Source: Thermincola sp. (GTDB lineage: Bacteria > Bacillota > Thermincolia > Thermincolales > UBA2595). Taken from it: DNA of 38,005 nucleotides. Below, one piece after another: positions 1-8,517 of this stretch. Numbering within the stretch: the first letter of the stretch is position 1; each line of letters opens with the position of its first letter. The stretch is from NCBI GenBank assembly GCA_022735835.1, contig DYZU01000133.1:1-38005 (forward strand). Direction: 5' to 3'. Below the pieces are notes generated by a model. The model made no database searches and was not told where the DNA came from. It saw only the letters and a list, made by a program, of their open reading frames with translations. The translations under genes and the position numbers were made by a program.

Positions 1-1062
1 GCCGACTTCTTTTCCTTCGGCATTCATTATTATTCTTACGGTAGGCCTGATTGGCAGGGCCCTGTTGACATTGACAACTATGCCAATTTCTCCTGTACTT
101 AATTCAACCGTGCTTCCGACAGGGTATATTTCACAGTTTTCAACAAACGTTTTGACAATTTGGGGGTCAAATTGATACCCGCTGGAAGCGATGATGATTT
201 CCATAGCTTCATACGGCAAGACGGCATTCTTGTAAACCCTGTCCGCGGTCAGGGCATCATATACGTCAGCCACAGCCACTATCTTGGAGTATTCGTGAAA
301 TTCATCATTTTTTATTCCCCGCGGATATCCTGTGCCGTTGTAGCATTCGTGATGCTGTAAAGCTATTTTGGCGGCATCCGGTGTGATGTCGGAATTTTCA
401 CGCAGGATTTCATATCCCAGAATCGTATGTCGTTTAATCTCGTCAAACTCTTTTTCAGTAAGAGGACCGTTCTTTTTCAAGATTTCGTCGGGAACCTTCA
501 TCTTCCCCACATCATGGAGCAAAGCGCCGATTCCTAACTCTTTTAACCTGATTTTGGAATATCCCATGACGATTCCTGTCGATATTGACAGGATGCAGAC
601 ATTGACAGAATGCGCAAAAGTGTAATCGTCAAGAATTCTTATATCAGCAAGTTTCCCGACTATATGCCTGTTACTTATCAGCTCGCCTACAATTTTTTCG
701 ACAACTTTCCGCGCTTTCCCGGTCTTGATGAGGTTTCCGGTCTTTACATCATGCATGATTTCCTGGACAACACGTTCGGCTTCTTCTCTTACTTCCGAAG
801 AGACCATATCGGGCAATTCGCCATGGTACAGTCTTTTGGGCGCTTTCTGAACAGGTTCAAAGCCGGGTTTTTCGCCGGTACTTTCCTCCGGGGAATCATT
901 GCCTTCCACATAAATCGTAGGTATTCCGAAATCGATTAACCTGCTAATCCACTCTTCGGTAAGAACTGCTCCCTTACGTAAAAGAAGCCGGCCATTCCGG
1001 CTGTATATTTCTTTGGCCAAGACCATATCTGGCTTAACATTGTATATCGCCATTCTTCTCAC
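1..1062 (-). CDS. HD-GYP domain phosphohydrolase (C-terminus cut by window edge)
   Basis: The reading frame is open to the window edge, so only the first 354 codons are seen. The N-terminal ~55 residues form a small beta-rich domain common in clostridial HD-GYP proteins. The HD-GYP domain follows, with HDVGK near residues 183-187, HHE near 237-239, NGTGYPRG just after, and DVYDALTADR near 266-275. Known family members hydrolyse cyclic di-GMP, so a role in second-messenger turnover is likely; the substrate is inferred. The GTG at 1062 is preferred because GGAGGGG lies 8 bases upstream. An in-frame ATG at 1053 lacks a well-spaced site, and another ATG at 1086 lies upstream of the site. It follows rnhB in the same direction. 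Confidence 0.88.
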   Translation of the reverse strand, partial: MRRMAIYNVKPDMVLAKEIYSRNGRLLLRKGAVLTEEWISRLIDFGIPTIYVEGNDSPEESTGEKPGFEPVQKAPKRLYHGELPDMVSSEVREEAERVVQEIMHDVKTGNLIKTGKARKVVEKIVGELISNRHIVGKLADIRILDDYTFAHSVNVCILSISTGIVMGYSKIRLKELGIGALLHDVGKMKVPDEILKKNGPLTEKEFDEIKRHTILGYEILRENSDITPDAAKIALQHHECYNGTGYPRGIKNDEFHEYSKIVAVADVYDALTADRVYKNAVLPYEAMEIIIASSGYQFDPQIVKTFVENCEIYPVGSTVELSTGEIGIVVNVNRALPIRPTVRIIMNAEGKEVG

Positions 1063-1201
1063 CCGGCAGTCCCCTCCGGAGTTCATTTAAGCGCCGCCAA
1101 TGCAGACACTAATATATATTCTATATAACTGACAAAAATCCCTTCTTATTAAAAAGAAATTTACCAAAAATTCAGCATCTTTTGTATGTTTGTGTTCCTT
1201 T

Positions 1202-2002
1202 TTACCAGAAGCTGCCGGATAATTCCGCGACCTGTATTTTCCTGATAAAGGTTTTCCTGTGTAAAGGGCATGGACCGTACTTTTTCAGCATCTCCAAATG
1301 CTCCGGCGTACCATAGCCCCTGTGGCTGGCAAACCCGTACTGGGGAAAATTCTTGTCGAATTCATCCATCATGTTATCCCTGGTAACCTTGGCAATTATG
1401 GAAGCAGCGGCTATTGACATGCTCTTCCCGTCTCCCTTTACTATTGGCAGTTGCCTGACACTGATTCCGGGAATTTGAACCGCATCAACCAGGATGTAAT
1501 CAGGGACTTGTGTGAGGGCTCTGACGGCCCTTTGCATAGCCAGCAGAGTTGCCCGCAAAATGTTTATGTTGTCAATCTCTTCAACATCAGCTATACCGAC
1601 TGACCAGCAGACGGCGTTGTTTACGATTTCATGATAGAGGTTCTCTCTCCTGGCCGGAGACAGCCTTTTTGAGTCGTCTATACCCGGAATATTGGTTTCC
1701 GGGGGCAAAATTACCGCCGCCGCAACCACCGGTCCGGCCAGGGGACCCCGCCCGGCCTCATCAACTCCCGCGATAATGCGAAACCCTCTGTTGCGGGCCT
1801 CCTTTTCATATAGCCGCAGGTTTTCCAGACGTGCTCTTTCTTTTTGGGCCAGCGCCTCCTGGCGGCAAAACTGCTGATACAGTTTTCTTACTCCGGAACG
1901 GGAATCATTGATTAACGCGTTTCTCTCTTGTTTCGACAAAAATGAGCCGCGCTCCCGGAGCAGCTTTTGAATTTCATTTACTGACATTCCGGAAAGGTTC
2001 AT
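1202..2002 (-). CDS. rnhB: Ribonuclease HII
   Basis: RNase HII removes ribonucleotides from DNA-RNA hybrids using a metal-dependent DEDD site. The protein has the family core GVDEAGRGPLAGPVVAAAV with the first Asp-Glu pair near residues 81-82, then the DDSKRLS loop, ILVDAVQI, and the GDGKSMSIAAASIIAKVTRD segment. An N-terminal helical extension of about 70 residues resembles that of Bacillus RnhB. The chosen ATG at 2002 has GAGGG 4 bases upstream and gives 266 residues. An in-frame ATG at 2041 adds 13 cysteine-rich residues but has no good ribosome site. The gene follows rbgA after a 200-base gap that carries a hairpin terminator. Confidence 0.95.
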   Translation of the reverse strand: MNLSGMSVNEIQKLLRERGSFLSKQERNALINDSRSGVRKLYQQFCRQEALAQKERARLENLRLYEKEARNRGFRIIAGVDEAGRGPLAGPVVAAAVILPPETNIPGIDDSKRLSPARRENLYHEIVNNAVCWSVGIADVEEIDNINILRATLLAMQRAVRALTQVPDYILVDAVQIPGISVRQLPIVKGDGKSMSIAAASIIAKVTRDNMMDEFDKNFPQYGFASHRGYGTPEHLEMLKKYGPCPLHRKTFIRKIQVAELSGSFW

Positions 2003-2118
2003 AATTCCCTCGCACAACTTACAACATATCATAATTTTCATTCTGCTTCAACCTGAAAATCCCTTCCTTTTTCAATTAAAAATCATTTCCTGTCCAAGAT
2101 TACATGATGTCTTCAGAC

Positions 2119-2163
2119 AAAATTAAAAGAAATGGTTCCGTATTGATAAAGAAACCATTTCTT
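2119..2163 (-). terminator. Rho-independent terminator after rbgA
   Basis: An 11-bp perfect stem (2127-2137 with 2153-2163) has a 15-base loop and, read on the minus strand, runs into TTTAATTTTG. The stem is AT-rich (arm AAGAAATGGTT), so termination may be partial and rnhB may still receive read-through. Confidence 0.55.
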
Positions 2164-2201
2164 GACATGAGCCCGAGTTTTCTGTTAAATATGGACCAAT
2201 G

Positions 2202-3056
2202 CTACCTCCTGTCGAGAGTAAACAACCCTATCTTCCCCTCCCTGAATTCGTTCAGAACTATGGCCGCTGTTTTAAGGGTATCAACATTGCCGCCGGAAAT
2301 AAGGCATCCCCTTTTCAGACCGATTTTTCTCAAGGTTTCATAAGCATCCTCATCCAGTGTTTCAAGTTTGTATCTTGTTCGCAGTTTTTCCGGCGCTATC
2401 TTTGTCAGAAGCTGTATTAGCTTTACTGTTACCTGCTCAACATTGATTATTTCATCCTTGATAGCGCCTGTTACAGCCAGCCTGAAACCCACTTCAGGGT
2501 CTTCAAACTTGGGCCAGAGAATCCCGGGTGTGTCCAGCAGTTCCAATTCTTTGCCGACCCTGATCCACTGTTTTCCCCTGGTAACACCGGGGCGGTCCCC
2601 GGTCCTGACAGACCCTCTGCCGGCCAGGCGGTTGATAAGCAAGGATTTGCCCACGTTCGGAATACCGAGCATCATCAACCTTATGGGCCTGGGTCTCCTG
2701 CCTTTGGCTGCCAATTTTTGAAGGACACCGGCCCCCTCCTCCTGGGCAGCGTGCAAAAGGTTGCTGATTCCCTTGCCTGACTGGGAATCAACAGGAATAC
2801 ATCTTAAGCCCTCTTCCTTTTGAAAAAATTCTTTCCATTTTTCGGTTTGCGCCTGGTCTGCCAGGTCAGCTTTATTTAAAACTATTATTCTGGGTTTATC
2901 ACCGACAATTGAATTGATTTCCGGATTGCGGCTGCTGATGGGTATACGGGCATCCAGCAGTTCAACCGCTATGTCCACCAGCTTTAAGTTTTCTTTGATC
3001 ATTTTGCGGGCTTTGACCATATGCCCCGGATACCATTGAATTGTCTCCAGTTCCAT
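2202..3056 (-). CDS. rbgA: Ribosome biogenesis GTPase RbgA/YlqF
   Basis: RbgA is a circularly permuted GTPase needed late in assembly of the 50S subunit. The permuted motif order is visible: G4 NKAD at residues 61-64 comes before G1 GIPNVGKS at 131-138 and G3 DTPG at 175-178. The N-terminus IQWYPGHM and the segment DTPGILWPKFEDPEVG match Bacillus YlqF closely. The C-terminal RNA-binding helical region is complete (284 residues). The ATG at 3056 is used because AGGTGA sits 5 bases upstream; an upstream GTG at 3065 would overlap that site. It follows lepB by 27 bases, so the two are probably cotranscribed. Confidence 0.95.
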   Translation of the reverse strand: MELETIQWYPGHMVKARKMIKENLKLVDIAVELLDARIPISSRNPEINSIVGDKPRIIVLNKADLADQAQTEKWKEFFQKEEGLRCIPVDSQSGKGISNLLHAAQEEGAGVLQKLAAKGRRPRPIRLMMLGIPNVGKSLLINRLAGRGSVRTGDRPGVTRGKQWIRVGKELELLDTPGILWPKFEDPEVGFRLAVTGAIKDEIINVEQVTVKLIQLLTKIAPEKLRTRYKLETLDEDAYETLRKIGLKRGCLISGGNVDTLKTAAIVLNEFREGKIGLFTLDRR

Positions 3057-3083
3057 CGGAGTCACCTACCAGTCCGGCAAACA

Positions 3084-3632
3084 CTAGCGCAGGGCCTTTA
3101 TCCTGTCAACAGGCCAATATATAAATATCGCCTTTCCAATTATATTTTCCCTGGGAAGAGTGCCCCATACCCTGCTGTCTTCACTGTTGTTCCTGTTGTC
3201 ACCCATCATAAAATACCTGTCTTCCGGAATATCGACAGGTCCAAAATCTCCGTATTTCAGACCTTCCGGCAAAAACGGCTGGCTAATGGGCACGCCGTTG
3301 ATATATAACTTGCTGTTTTTTATTTGCAGGGTTTCTCCCGGCAATCCGATGACCCTCTTGATAAAATCGCGTTTGGGGTCAACCGGGTATTTAAAAACCA
3401 CAATGTCTCCTCTTTGTGGTTCTTTAAATCGGTAAATCAATTTATTTACTATGATTCTGTCGCCTTTGGTCAGGGTTGGTTCCATGGAACCGGACGGAAT
3501 ATAAAACGGTTGAAATAAAAACACCCTGATAACAACTGCCAGTATAACGGCAATGGCCACAGACTCAATTATTTCACTAAAAAGATGGCCGCGACCATTT
3601 GCTTTAAATTCCCTGGAGTGGTCTTCTGCCAT
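3084..3632 (-). CDS. lepB: Signal peptidase I
   Basis: Type I signal peptidase releases exported proteins by cutting their signal peptides outside the membrane. One transmembrane segment lies at about residues 20-42. The catalytic Ser49 is in PSGSMEPTL, the general-base Lys92 in FIKRVIGLPGE, and the C-terminal box MGDNRNNSEDSR is present. The length of 182 residues is normal for the Gram-positive type. AAGGAGG precedes the ATG by 9 bases. It lies between rplS and rbgA; a terminator hairpin between rplS and lepB suggests lepB gets only part of the rplS transcription. Confidence 0.96.
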   Translation of the reverse strand: MAEDHSREFKANGRGHLFSEIIESVAIAVILAVVIRVFLFQPFYIPSGSMEPTLTKGDRIIVNKLIYRFKEPQRGDIVVFKYPVDPKRDFIKRVIGLPGETLQIKNSKLYINGVPISQPFLPEGLKYGDFGPVDIPEDRYFMMGDNRNNSEDSRVWGTLPRENIIGKAIFIYWPVDRIKALR

Positions 3633-3655
3633 TTCTAATTTCCTCCTTGGATAAG

Positions 3656-3683
3656 GTAAAAAGGGACTGTCAATCAGTCCCTT
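3656..3683 (-). terminator. Terminator between rplS and lepB
   Basis: A 9-bp perfect stem AAGGGACTG/CAGTCCCTT (3661-3669 with 3675-3683) has a 5-base loop and is followed by a run of T on the minus strand. It ends the rplS transcript or attenuates entry into lepB. Confidence 0.8.
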
Positions 3684-3686
3684 AGT

Positions 3687-4031
3687 TTAAATATGTTGCT
3701 CCCTGATTCTGGCAGCTTTGCCCCTGAGTTTTCTCAGATAGAATAATCTAGCCCTGCGCACTTTACCTCTCCGGACTATTTCAATCTTATCTATACGGGG
3801 TGAGTGTAAGGGAAAAGTTCGTTCAACACCTACTCCATATGAGATTCTGCGGACAGTAAAAGTCTCTCGCATGCCTCCGCCGCGTCTTTTAATTACAACT
3901 CCCTGAAATACCTGAATTCTTTCCCTTCCACCTTCAACGACCTTTACATGAACCTTTACGGTATCACCGGGCCGAAAATCAGGTATATCCTTTTTCATCT
4001 GTTCTTCTTCCAGCAGCCGGATAACATCCAT
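3687..4031 (-). CDS. rplS: Ribosomal protein L19
   Basis: L19 sits at the 30S-50S interface of the ribosome. The 114-residue protein shows the conserved core [13 protein letters not shown], the loop [16 protein letters not shown], and [15 protein letters not shown] followed by a basic C-terminus. AGGAGGGG precedes the ATG. A strong promoter and a structured leader lie just upstream, so although it stands downstream of trmD in the cluster it has its own start and probably its own autogenous control. Confidence 0.97.
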   Translation of the reverse strand: MDVIRLLEEEQMKKDIPDFRPGDTVKVHVKVVEGGRERIQVFQGVVIKRRGGGMRETFTVRRISYGVGVERTFPLHSPRIDKIEIVRRGKVRRARLFYLRKLRGKAARIREQHI

Positions 4032-4040
4032 TATGTGTGC

Positions 4041-4140
4041 CCCTCCTTCCTTAGGACGTTCTTAACCTGTTAAACTCGAGGCAGCGGACCGTCCTTTCTG
4101 AGCCGGAACCTGCAAAGTAAAGGTTCCGGGACGACTAACA
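4041..4140 (-). ncRNA. Putative L19 leader RNA (rplS 5'UTR)
   Basis: The leader between the promoter and rplS begins with a 9-bp hairpin CCGGAACCT/AGGTTCCGG (4121-4129 with 4103-4111, 9-base loop). A second, long-range stem joins AGGACG (4090-4095 on minus) to CGTCCT (4053-4058 on minus), just before the ribosome binding site. Autogenous L19 leaders are known from low-GC Gram-positives. The match here is by position and general architecture, not by a covariance search. Confidence 0.6.
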
Positions 4141-4146
4141 TTAAGT

Positions 4147-4175
4147 ATTATATCACAACGATATGGGATTTACAA
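4147..4175 (-). promoter_or_regulatory. Sigma-A type promoter of rplS
   Basis: On the minus strand TTGTAA (4170-4175) and TATAAT (4147-4152) are separated by 17 bases. The -10 is a perfect consensus. The site directly follows the methyltransferase stop codon and precedes the structured leader of rplS. Confidence 0.75.
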
Positions 4176-4180
4176 GAATT

Positions 4181-4762
4181 TTACTTCCACCATTTTTCCC
4201 CCAGCAGCCGGTCCAGAATAATAGCCACCGCGCTTCTGACGCTTAAATGATTGTAATCCCCCGCTCCGTAAACAGGCTCCAGGATGTAGTCACACCTCAA
4301 CATGGTTTCCCTTTCTATGCCCCAACCGGTCCCGAACAGGATAAGGTAAGGATTTCCGTCAGCCAACCTTTTCCGCATCTCCCTGTAACTGACCGTATTT
4401 GGATAGGAGCGGGCGTCAGTAGTCACCACAAACGGGTTAACCCCGTTTTCCCGCCTGATTTGCTCCACCGTCTCCTCCAGGCCCGGTATAAGGACAACTT
4501 TGTTAAAAGCGGTCTTCCGGTCTTCATTGTACTGGGCGCCATAACCCTGCTGCCAGTAATCCAGAATGTCCTGAATCAGTTTTCTCTGGGTTTCCAGGGG
4601 ATGAATGACGTAGTACCGGCGAACTTCATATGTACAGGCTATTCTGGCGATATCATGTATATCGAGATTAGTAACGGAAGTTGAAATTACTTCCATTCTT
4701 TTGTTATAAACCGGATAATGCAACAACCCTATATATACATTCGGCTTATTTTCCCGGGTCAA
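4181..4762 (-). CDS. SPOUT-type RNA methyltransferase (Methyltrn_RNA_4-like)
   Basis: The protein resembles the small SAM-dependent RNA methyltransferase family often found beside trmD in Clostridia. The N-terminus YIGLLHYPVYNK opens a Rossmann-like half. The C-terminal half carries LILFGTGWGIERE and YNHLSVRSAVAIILDRL, typical of the knotted SAM-binding part of SPOUT enzymes. The target RNA and base are unknown to me. The start is a TTG at 4762 with GGAGG 7 bases upstream. It follows trmD by 40 bases and ends just before the rplS promoter. Confidence 0.85.
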   Translation of the reverse strand: MTRENKPNVYIGLLHYPVYNKRMEVISTSVTNLDIHDIARIACTYEVRRYYVIHPLETQRKLIQDILDYWQQGYGAQYNEDRKTAFNKVVLIPGLEETVEQIRRENGVNPFVVTTDARSYPNTVSYREMRKRLADGNPYLILFGTGWGIERETMLRCDYILEPVYGAGDYNHLSVRSAVAIILDRLLGEKWWK

Positions 4763-4802
4763 TCCCAGCCCTCCTTATCCCTGTCGTCCTGTTAATGGAA
4801 GG

Positions 4803-5531
4803 TCAATCTGTCTCCAACAGTTTACGGTCTTCCTCGGAAAGGTCGTCTATTTTCAACAGGTCGGGCCTGCGTTCAAGTGTCCTCTGTAAAGACATCTTGC
4901 GGCGCCACTGTCTTATTTTTTCATGGTCACCGCTCAACAAAATGTCCGGTACCTTCATCCCGGCAAATTCCCGCGGCCGCGTATACTGCGGGTATTCCAG
5001 CAATCCTTCGTAAAAAGAATCGTTGGCGTAAGATTCCTCTTCCCCCAACACGCCCGGGATCAACCTGGCCACAGCATCTACGATGACCATGGCCGGAAGT
5101 TCTCCGCCGGTTAAAACAAAGTCTCCTATGGAGATCTCCTCATCAATCAGTTTTTCCCTTACCCGCTCGTCAATTCCCTCGTAATGCCCGCAAATCAGGA
5201 TCAGATGCGGCTCTTTGGATAAATCTTTGGCCATCTCCTGGTTAAACACTCTGCCCTGGGGACAAAGAAGCACCACTTTGGCGCTTTCCTGCCCGCTCCG
5301 GGATCTGACAAATTCAACGGCTGCAAAAACAGGCTCAGGTTTCATCACCATCCCGGCCCCGCCGCCGAACGGGTAATCGTCCACAATTCTGTGCTTGTCA
5401 TGGGCAAAGTCCCGGATGTTCGTCACGCTTATATCCAGCAGCCCTTTTTCTCTGGCCCTTTTAATAATGCTGACGTCAAAGGGACCTTTAAACATCTCGG
5501 GAAAAAGGGTCAGAATGTCAATTTTCATCAT
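4803..5531 (-). CDS. trmD: tRNA (guanine(37)-N1)-methyltransferase TrmD
   Basis: TrmD methylates G37 next to the anticodon in tRNAs reading CNN codons and prevents frameshifting. The family signature is clear: [11 protein letters not shown] at the start, [29 protein letters not shown] and [16 protein letters not shown], which forms the trefoil-knot SAM pocket. At 242 residues it is full length. There are two consecutive ATG codons (5531 and 5528); AGGTGA lies 3-6 bases before them, so either may be used. It follows rimM by 7 bases in the same operon. Confidence 0.97.
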   Translation of the reverse strand: MMKIDILTLFPEMFKGPFDVSIIKRAREKGLLDISVTNIRDFAHDKHRIVDDYPFGGGAGMVMKPEPVFAAVEFVRSRSGQESAKVVLLCPQGRVFNQEMAKDLSKEPHLILICGHYEGIDERVREKLIDEEISIGDFVLTGGELPAMVIVDAVARLIPGVLGEEESYANDSFYEGLLEYPQYTRPREFAGMKVPDILLSGDHEKIRQWRRKMSLQRTLERRPDLLKIDDLSEEDRKLLETD

Positions 5532-5538
5532 ATATCAC

Positions 5539-6057
5539 CTATAACTCGAGCAGGCCTTCCAGGGGGTTGATTACAATCAGCCTTTTGCTTTTATCGACAT
5601 TTTTGATTATTTCTTTTACGGCCGGAATCAGGTAATCTTTTGTCTTGCCGCCAACAACATAAACGTCGTTGCTCCCGGTCTGGACAACTTCCTTGATCCT
5701 GCCCAGGGAGCGGCCGTCCTCGGTCTGCACTTCCATGCCCACAATTTCAAAAATGAAATACGTATCTTCTGGCAGTTCCGCCAACTGGTCCCTGGTAATT
5801 TTCAACATAGCGCCTTTAATCTCTTCGGCGGAATTCATGTCGGGTATTTCGCGGAACTTGACGATAAAAAAGTTTTTGTGCTCCCTGACTTTTTCGACAG
5901 TTAAATGCCTTCTCAGACCGTTTCTATCCAGTACCAAATCACCGTTAACCCGATACCTTTCCGGGAAGTCGGTGAGCGGCCGGACCTTCACCTCTCCTTT
6001 ATTACCCTGTGTATTTACTATTTCCCCGACGGTGATCAGGTCATCTTTAGCCGTCAT
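5539..6057 (-). CDS. rimM: 16S rRNA processing protein RimM
   Basis: RimM binds ribosomal protein S19 and helps mature the head of the 30S subunit. The N-terminal barrel begins ITVGEIVNTQGNKGEVKVRPLTDFPERY, quoted here only to mark its span at residues 7-34. The C-terminal PRC-barrel includes VYVVGGKTKDYLIPAV and ends in INPLEGLLEL. The frame extends upstream into ylqD, but the ATG at 6057 fits the family N-terminus. It lies 1 base after the ylqD stop codon, implying translational coupling. This start gives 172 residues. Confidence 0.95.
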   Translation of the reverse strand: MTAKDDLITVGEIVNTQGNKGEVKVRPLTDFPERYRVNGDLVLDRNGLRRHLTVEKVREHKNFFIVKFREIPDMNSAEEIKGAMLKITRDQLAELPEDTYFIFEIVGMEVQTEDGRSLGRIKEVVQTGSNDVYVVGGKTKDYLIPAVKEIIKNVDKSKRLIVINPLEGLLEL

Positions 6058-6058
6058 T

Positions 6059-6481
6059 TTAGTCGCCTTTTCTCCTTCTGATATCGATAATTTTATCGTC
6101 ACACAGCACCACTTCGACACCCATTATCTCGTTCCAGTCGTCACCCACGTTGATTTCCGTAACTGATTCCAGGGTTCCCTGGATCACTTCCGATCCTATG
6201 GCCATTTTACCTATGGCTTTCAGCTGGTCTGTCAACCTGTTTTTAGCTTGCTGCCGTTTCTGTTTTTCATTTTCAAAATGCTGCCTGGCCGCTGGAATTC
6301 CCTGAGGGTTTTTCTTTTCCAGATCCGCGACCATGCGTTTAATTTGAAAATCCAGCTGATTTAGTTCCGCATCCAGTTTTTTCAGCGCTTCCTGGACCTC
6401 CAGAGCCATTTTGCCTTTAAAATTTTCGGTTACCTTGACTTTTACTATTACAGGCCTCTTGATGGTCAACCCCTTTGACAT
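6059..6481 (-). CDS. ylqD: YlqD family protein
   Basis: This 140-residue protein matches the YlqD family, which is found in this ribosome-maturation cluster in Firmicutes and has no firmly established function. It starts with a beta-strand segment (VIVKVKVTENFK), continues with a long charged helix at about residues 25-90, probably a coiled coil, and ends with a small beta region containing GDDWNEIMGVEVVL. AGGAGG precedes the ATG. A role in ribosome assembly or the membrane-linked machinery around Ffh is only a guess from context. Confidence 0.8.
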   Translation of the reverse strand: MSKGLTIKRPVIVKVKVTENFKGKMALEVQEALKKLDAELNQLDFQIKRMVADLEKKNPQGIPAARQHFENEKQKRQQAKNRLTDQLKAIGKMAIGSEVIQGTLESVTEINVGDDWNEIMGVEVVLCDDKIIDIRRRKGD

Positions 6482-6503
6482 ACAATACCTCCTGGATATT
6501 AAC

Positions 6504-6566
6504 GCGAAGCCAGCTTCGCCGGGGCCCGGATCCGGTCTGTTTCATGCCCCGGGCCGCCGGTGAAAC
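6504..6566 (-). repeat. GC-rich overlapping inverted repeats in the khpA-ylqD spacer
   Basis: The 97-base spacer holds three possible stems: GCGAAGC/GCTTCGC (6504-6510 with 6513-6519), CCGGGGC/GCCCCGG (6519-6525 with 6546-6552) and GTTTCA/TGAAAC (6539-6544 with 6561-6566). The last two overlap and exclude one another. There is no T-run, so it does not look like a simple terminator. It may affect mRNA processing or stability. Confidence 0.45.
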
Positions 6567-6578
6567 TGGCAAGGTATT

Positions 6579-6809
6579 TTACAATATTTCTACCACCGCT
6601 TTTTTCCCTTCCCGGGTGGCGGCTGCTTTGACAATCGTTCTGATGGCCTTTGCTATTCTTCCTTGTTTGCCGATGACTTTACCCATATCTTCCGGAGCCA
6701 CCTTGAGTTCCATAACCAAAGACTTGTTGCTTTCCATGACGTCAACACAAACTTGATCCGGGTTATCGACAAGGGATTTGGCCAGCAATTCTAGTAATTC
6801 CTTCATCAT
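6579..6809 (-). CDS. khpA: KH-domain RNA-binding protein KhpA
   Basis: A single KH domain fills this 76-residue protein. The nucleic-acid-binding GxxG loop is GKQG, in IGKQGRIAKAIRTIVKAAA near residues 46-64. KhpA proteins (YlqC in Bacillus) bind RNA, usually with a Jag/KhpB partner, and influence cell division and translation. The gene sits between rpsP and ylqD as in other Firmicutes. GGGGG lies 4 bases before the first of two ATG codons. Confidence 0.93.
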   Translation of the reverse strand: MMKELLELLAKSLVDNPDQVCVDVMESNKSLVMELKVAPEDMGKVIGKQGRIAKAIRTIVKAAATREGKKAVVEIL

Positions 6810-6824
6810 TGCACCCCCTCACCA

Positions 6825-7085
6825 CTACTTCCCGGCAGCTTTTTCCATCAATCCGGCTTTATTTAAGAGGGCCCTGACGGTTTCCGAAGGCTGAGCCCCG
6901 TTTTTCAGCCATTTGAGCGCCTTTTCGCCATCTATTTTTACCTCGGCGGGGTTTTTCAGCGGGTCATAGTACCCAATTTCTTCGATAAACCTTCCATCCC
7001 TGGGTGACCTGGAGTCAGCCACAACTATCCGGTAAAAAGGTTTTTTCTTTGCTCCCATCCTTCTAAGACGAATCCTTGTTGCCAC
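6825..7085 (-). CDS. rpsP: Ribosomal protein S16
   Basis: S16 is an early-assembling 30S protein. The N-terminus [20 protein letters not shown] and the segment [21 protein letters not shown] are family signatures, with a lysine-rich end; 86 residues is normal. The start is a GTG with AAGGAGG upstream, so a search restricted to ATG would misplace it. The gene lies 45 bases after ffh and 15 bases before khpA. Confidence 0.97.
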   Translation of the reverse strand: MATRIRLRRMGAKKKPFYRIVVADSRSPRDGRFIEEIGYYDPLKNPAEVKIDGEKALKWLKNGAQPSETVRALLNKAGLMEKAAGK

Positions 7086-7130
7086 ACAATCACCTCCTTA
7101 CTATAATTTTCCATATGTTTCGTTTTTATA

Positions 7131-8483
7131 CTATTTAAAAAAAGGAAGTTTCAAGCCGGCGCCTTTTTTTATGTTTTTCTCCATTCCGGCAAACTGTTTC
7201 ATCATTTTTTTGGTATCTTCAAACTGTTTTAACAGCCGGTTGACATCACTTACCCTGGTGCCGCTCCCCCTGGCTATGCGTTTTTTCCGGCTGTCCTTGA
7301 TAATTTTGGGGTCCTGGCGCTCTTTCACGGTCATCGACTGGATAATTGCTTTCATCCGTACAAATTCCTTGTCATCTATGGAACCTTTCAAGTTTTTCAA
7401 CTGTTTCATCTGGCCGAGACCGGGAATCATCCCGATCAACTGGTCCAGAGGCCCCATACTCCTGACCTGGTCCATTTGGTCCATGAAGTCCTGCAGGGTA
7501 TACTCCTGGGTCTTTATTTTCCTTTGCAGTTCCTGGGCCTTCTGGGCATCCATGGCGGACTGGGCCTTCTCAATGAGACTCAGAACATCTCCCATGCCCA
7601 GTATCCTGGAAGCCATGCGTTCCGGGTGGAACGGTTCAAGGGCATCGAGTTTTTCGCCCATTCCGGCAAATTTTATGGGCTTCCCGGTTACCGCCTTGAC
7701 CGATAAGGCCGACCCGCCGCGGGTATCGCCGTCCAGCTTGGTCATAATTACGCCGTCAATGCCGAGCTGCTCATTAAACGTATTGGCCACATTGACCGCG
7801 TCCTGGCCGATGGTGGCATCCATGACGAACAGTATTTCATGAGGGTGTACTTCGTTTTTAATGTTCCGGAGTTCTGCCATCAACTCTTCATTGATATGCA
7901 GGCGTCCGGCAGTATCGATAATTACGGTATCATTGCCAAAAGAGCGGGCATGTTCCAGAGCGCCTTTGGCTATATCCACCGGGTTTGTCTTGTCACCAAG
8001 CGAATATACCGGTATATCCAGTTGCTCGCCCAGCACCTGGAGCTGTTTAATGGCGGCAGGACGGTATACGTCCCCGGCCACCATCAGCGGCCTCCTGCCC
8101 TGCTTTCTCAGAAGGTTGGCCAGTTTGCCGGCAGTCGTGGTTTTGCCGGCTCCCTGCAATCCGACTAACATTATTACCGTGGGAGGTTTGGATGAGATGT
8201 TGATTTTGCTCTGAGTTCCTCCCATCAGTTCGGTTAATTCTTCATTTACTATCTTGATTACCTGCTGGCCGGGGGTAAGGCTGTCCAGAACTTCGTGACC
8301 GACAGCGCGTTCCTTTACCTTTTTGATAAAATCTTTGACAACTTTATAATTTACATCGGCCTCCAGCAAAGCGACCCTGACTTCCCTCATCGCCTCTTCT
8401 ACGTCCGTTTCGCCGAGCTTGCCCTTCCCCCTGAGCTTTTTAAACGTGTTTTGCAGTTTTTCGGCCAGATTTTCAAATATCAT
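7131..8483 (-). CDS. ffh: Signal recognition particle GTPase Ffh
   Basis: Ffh carries signal sequences of membrane proteins to the FtsY receptor. The N domain (about residues 1-90) is followed by the G domain with GLQGAGKTTTAGKLA, DVYRPAA, DTAGRLH and TKLDGDTRGG. The methionine-rich M domain follows, with MDQMDQVRSMGPLDQLIGM and the SRP RNA-binding SGTRVSDVNRLLKQF helix. The frame extends 19 codons upstream over the end of ylxM. The ATG at 8483 fits the family N-terminus and gives 450 residues, close to the 446 of Bacillus Ffh. Confidence 0.97.
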   Translation of the reverse strand: MIFENLAEKLQNTFKKLRGKGKLGETDVEEAMREVRVALLEADVNYKVVKDFIKKVKERAVGHEVLDSLTPGQQVIKIVNEELTELMGGTQSKINISSKPPTVIMLVGLQGAGKTTTAGKLANLLRKQGRRPLMVAGDVYRPAAIKQLQVLGEQLDIPVYSLGDKTNPVDIAKGALEHARSFGNDTVIIDTAGRLHINEELMAELRNIKNEVHPHEILFVMDATIGQDAVNVANTFNEQLGIDGVIMTKLDGDTRGGSALSVKAVTGKPIKFAGMGEKLDALEPFHPERMASRILGMGDVLSLIEKAQSAMDAQKAQELQRKIKTQEYTLQDFMDQMDQVRSMGPLDQLIGMIPGLGQMKQLKNLKGSIDDKEFVRMKAIIQSMTVKERQDPKIIKDSRKKRIARGSGTRVSDVNRLLKQFEDTKKMMKQFAGMEKNIKKGAGLKLPFFK

Positions 8484-8517
8484 GCCTTTACCCCCCAATA
8501 TTCCCGTTTCCGTATCC

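Noticed and set aside
2042-2118. Promoter for rnhB
   Set aside because: No -35/-10 pair with acceptable spacing was found in the short AT-rich stretch.
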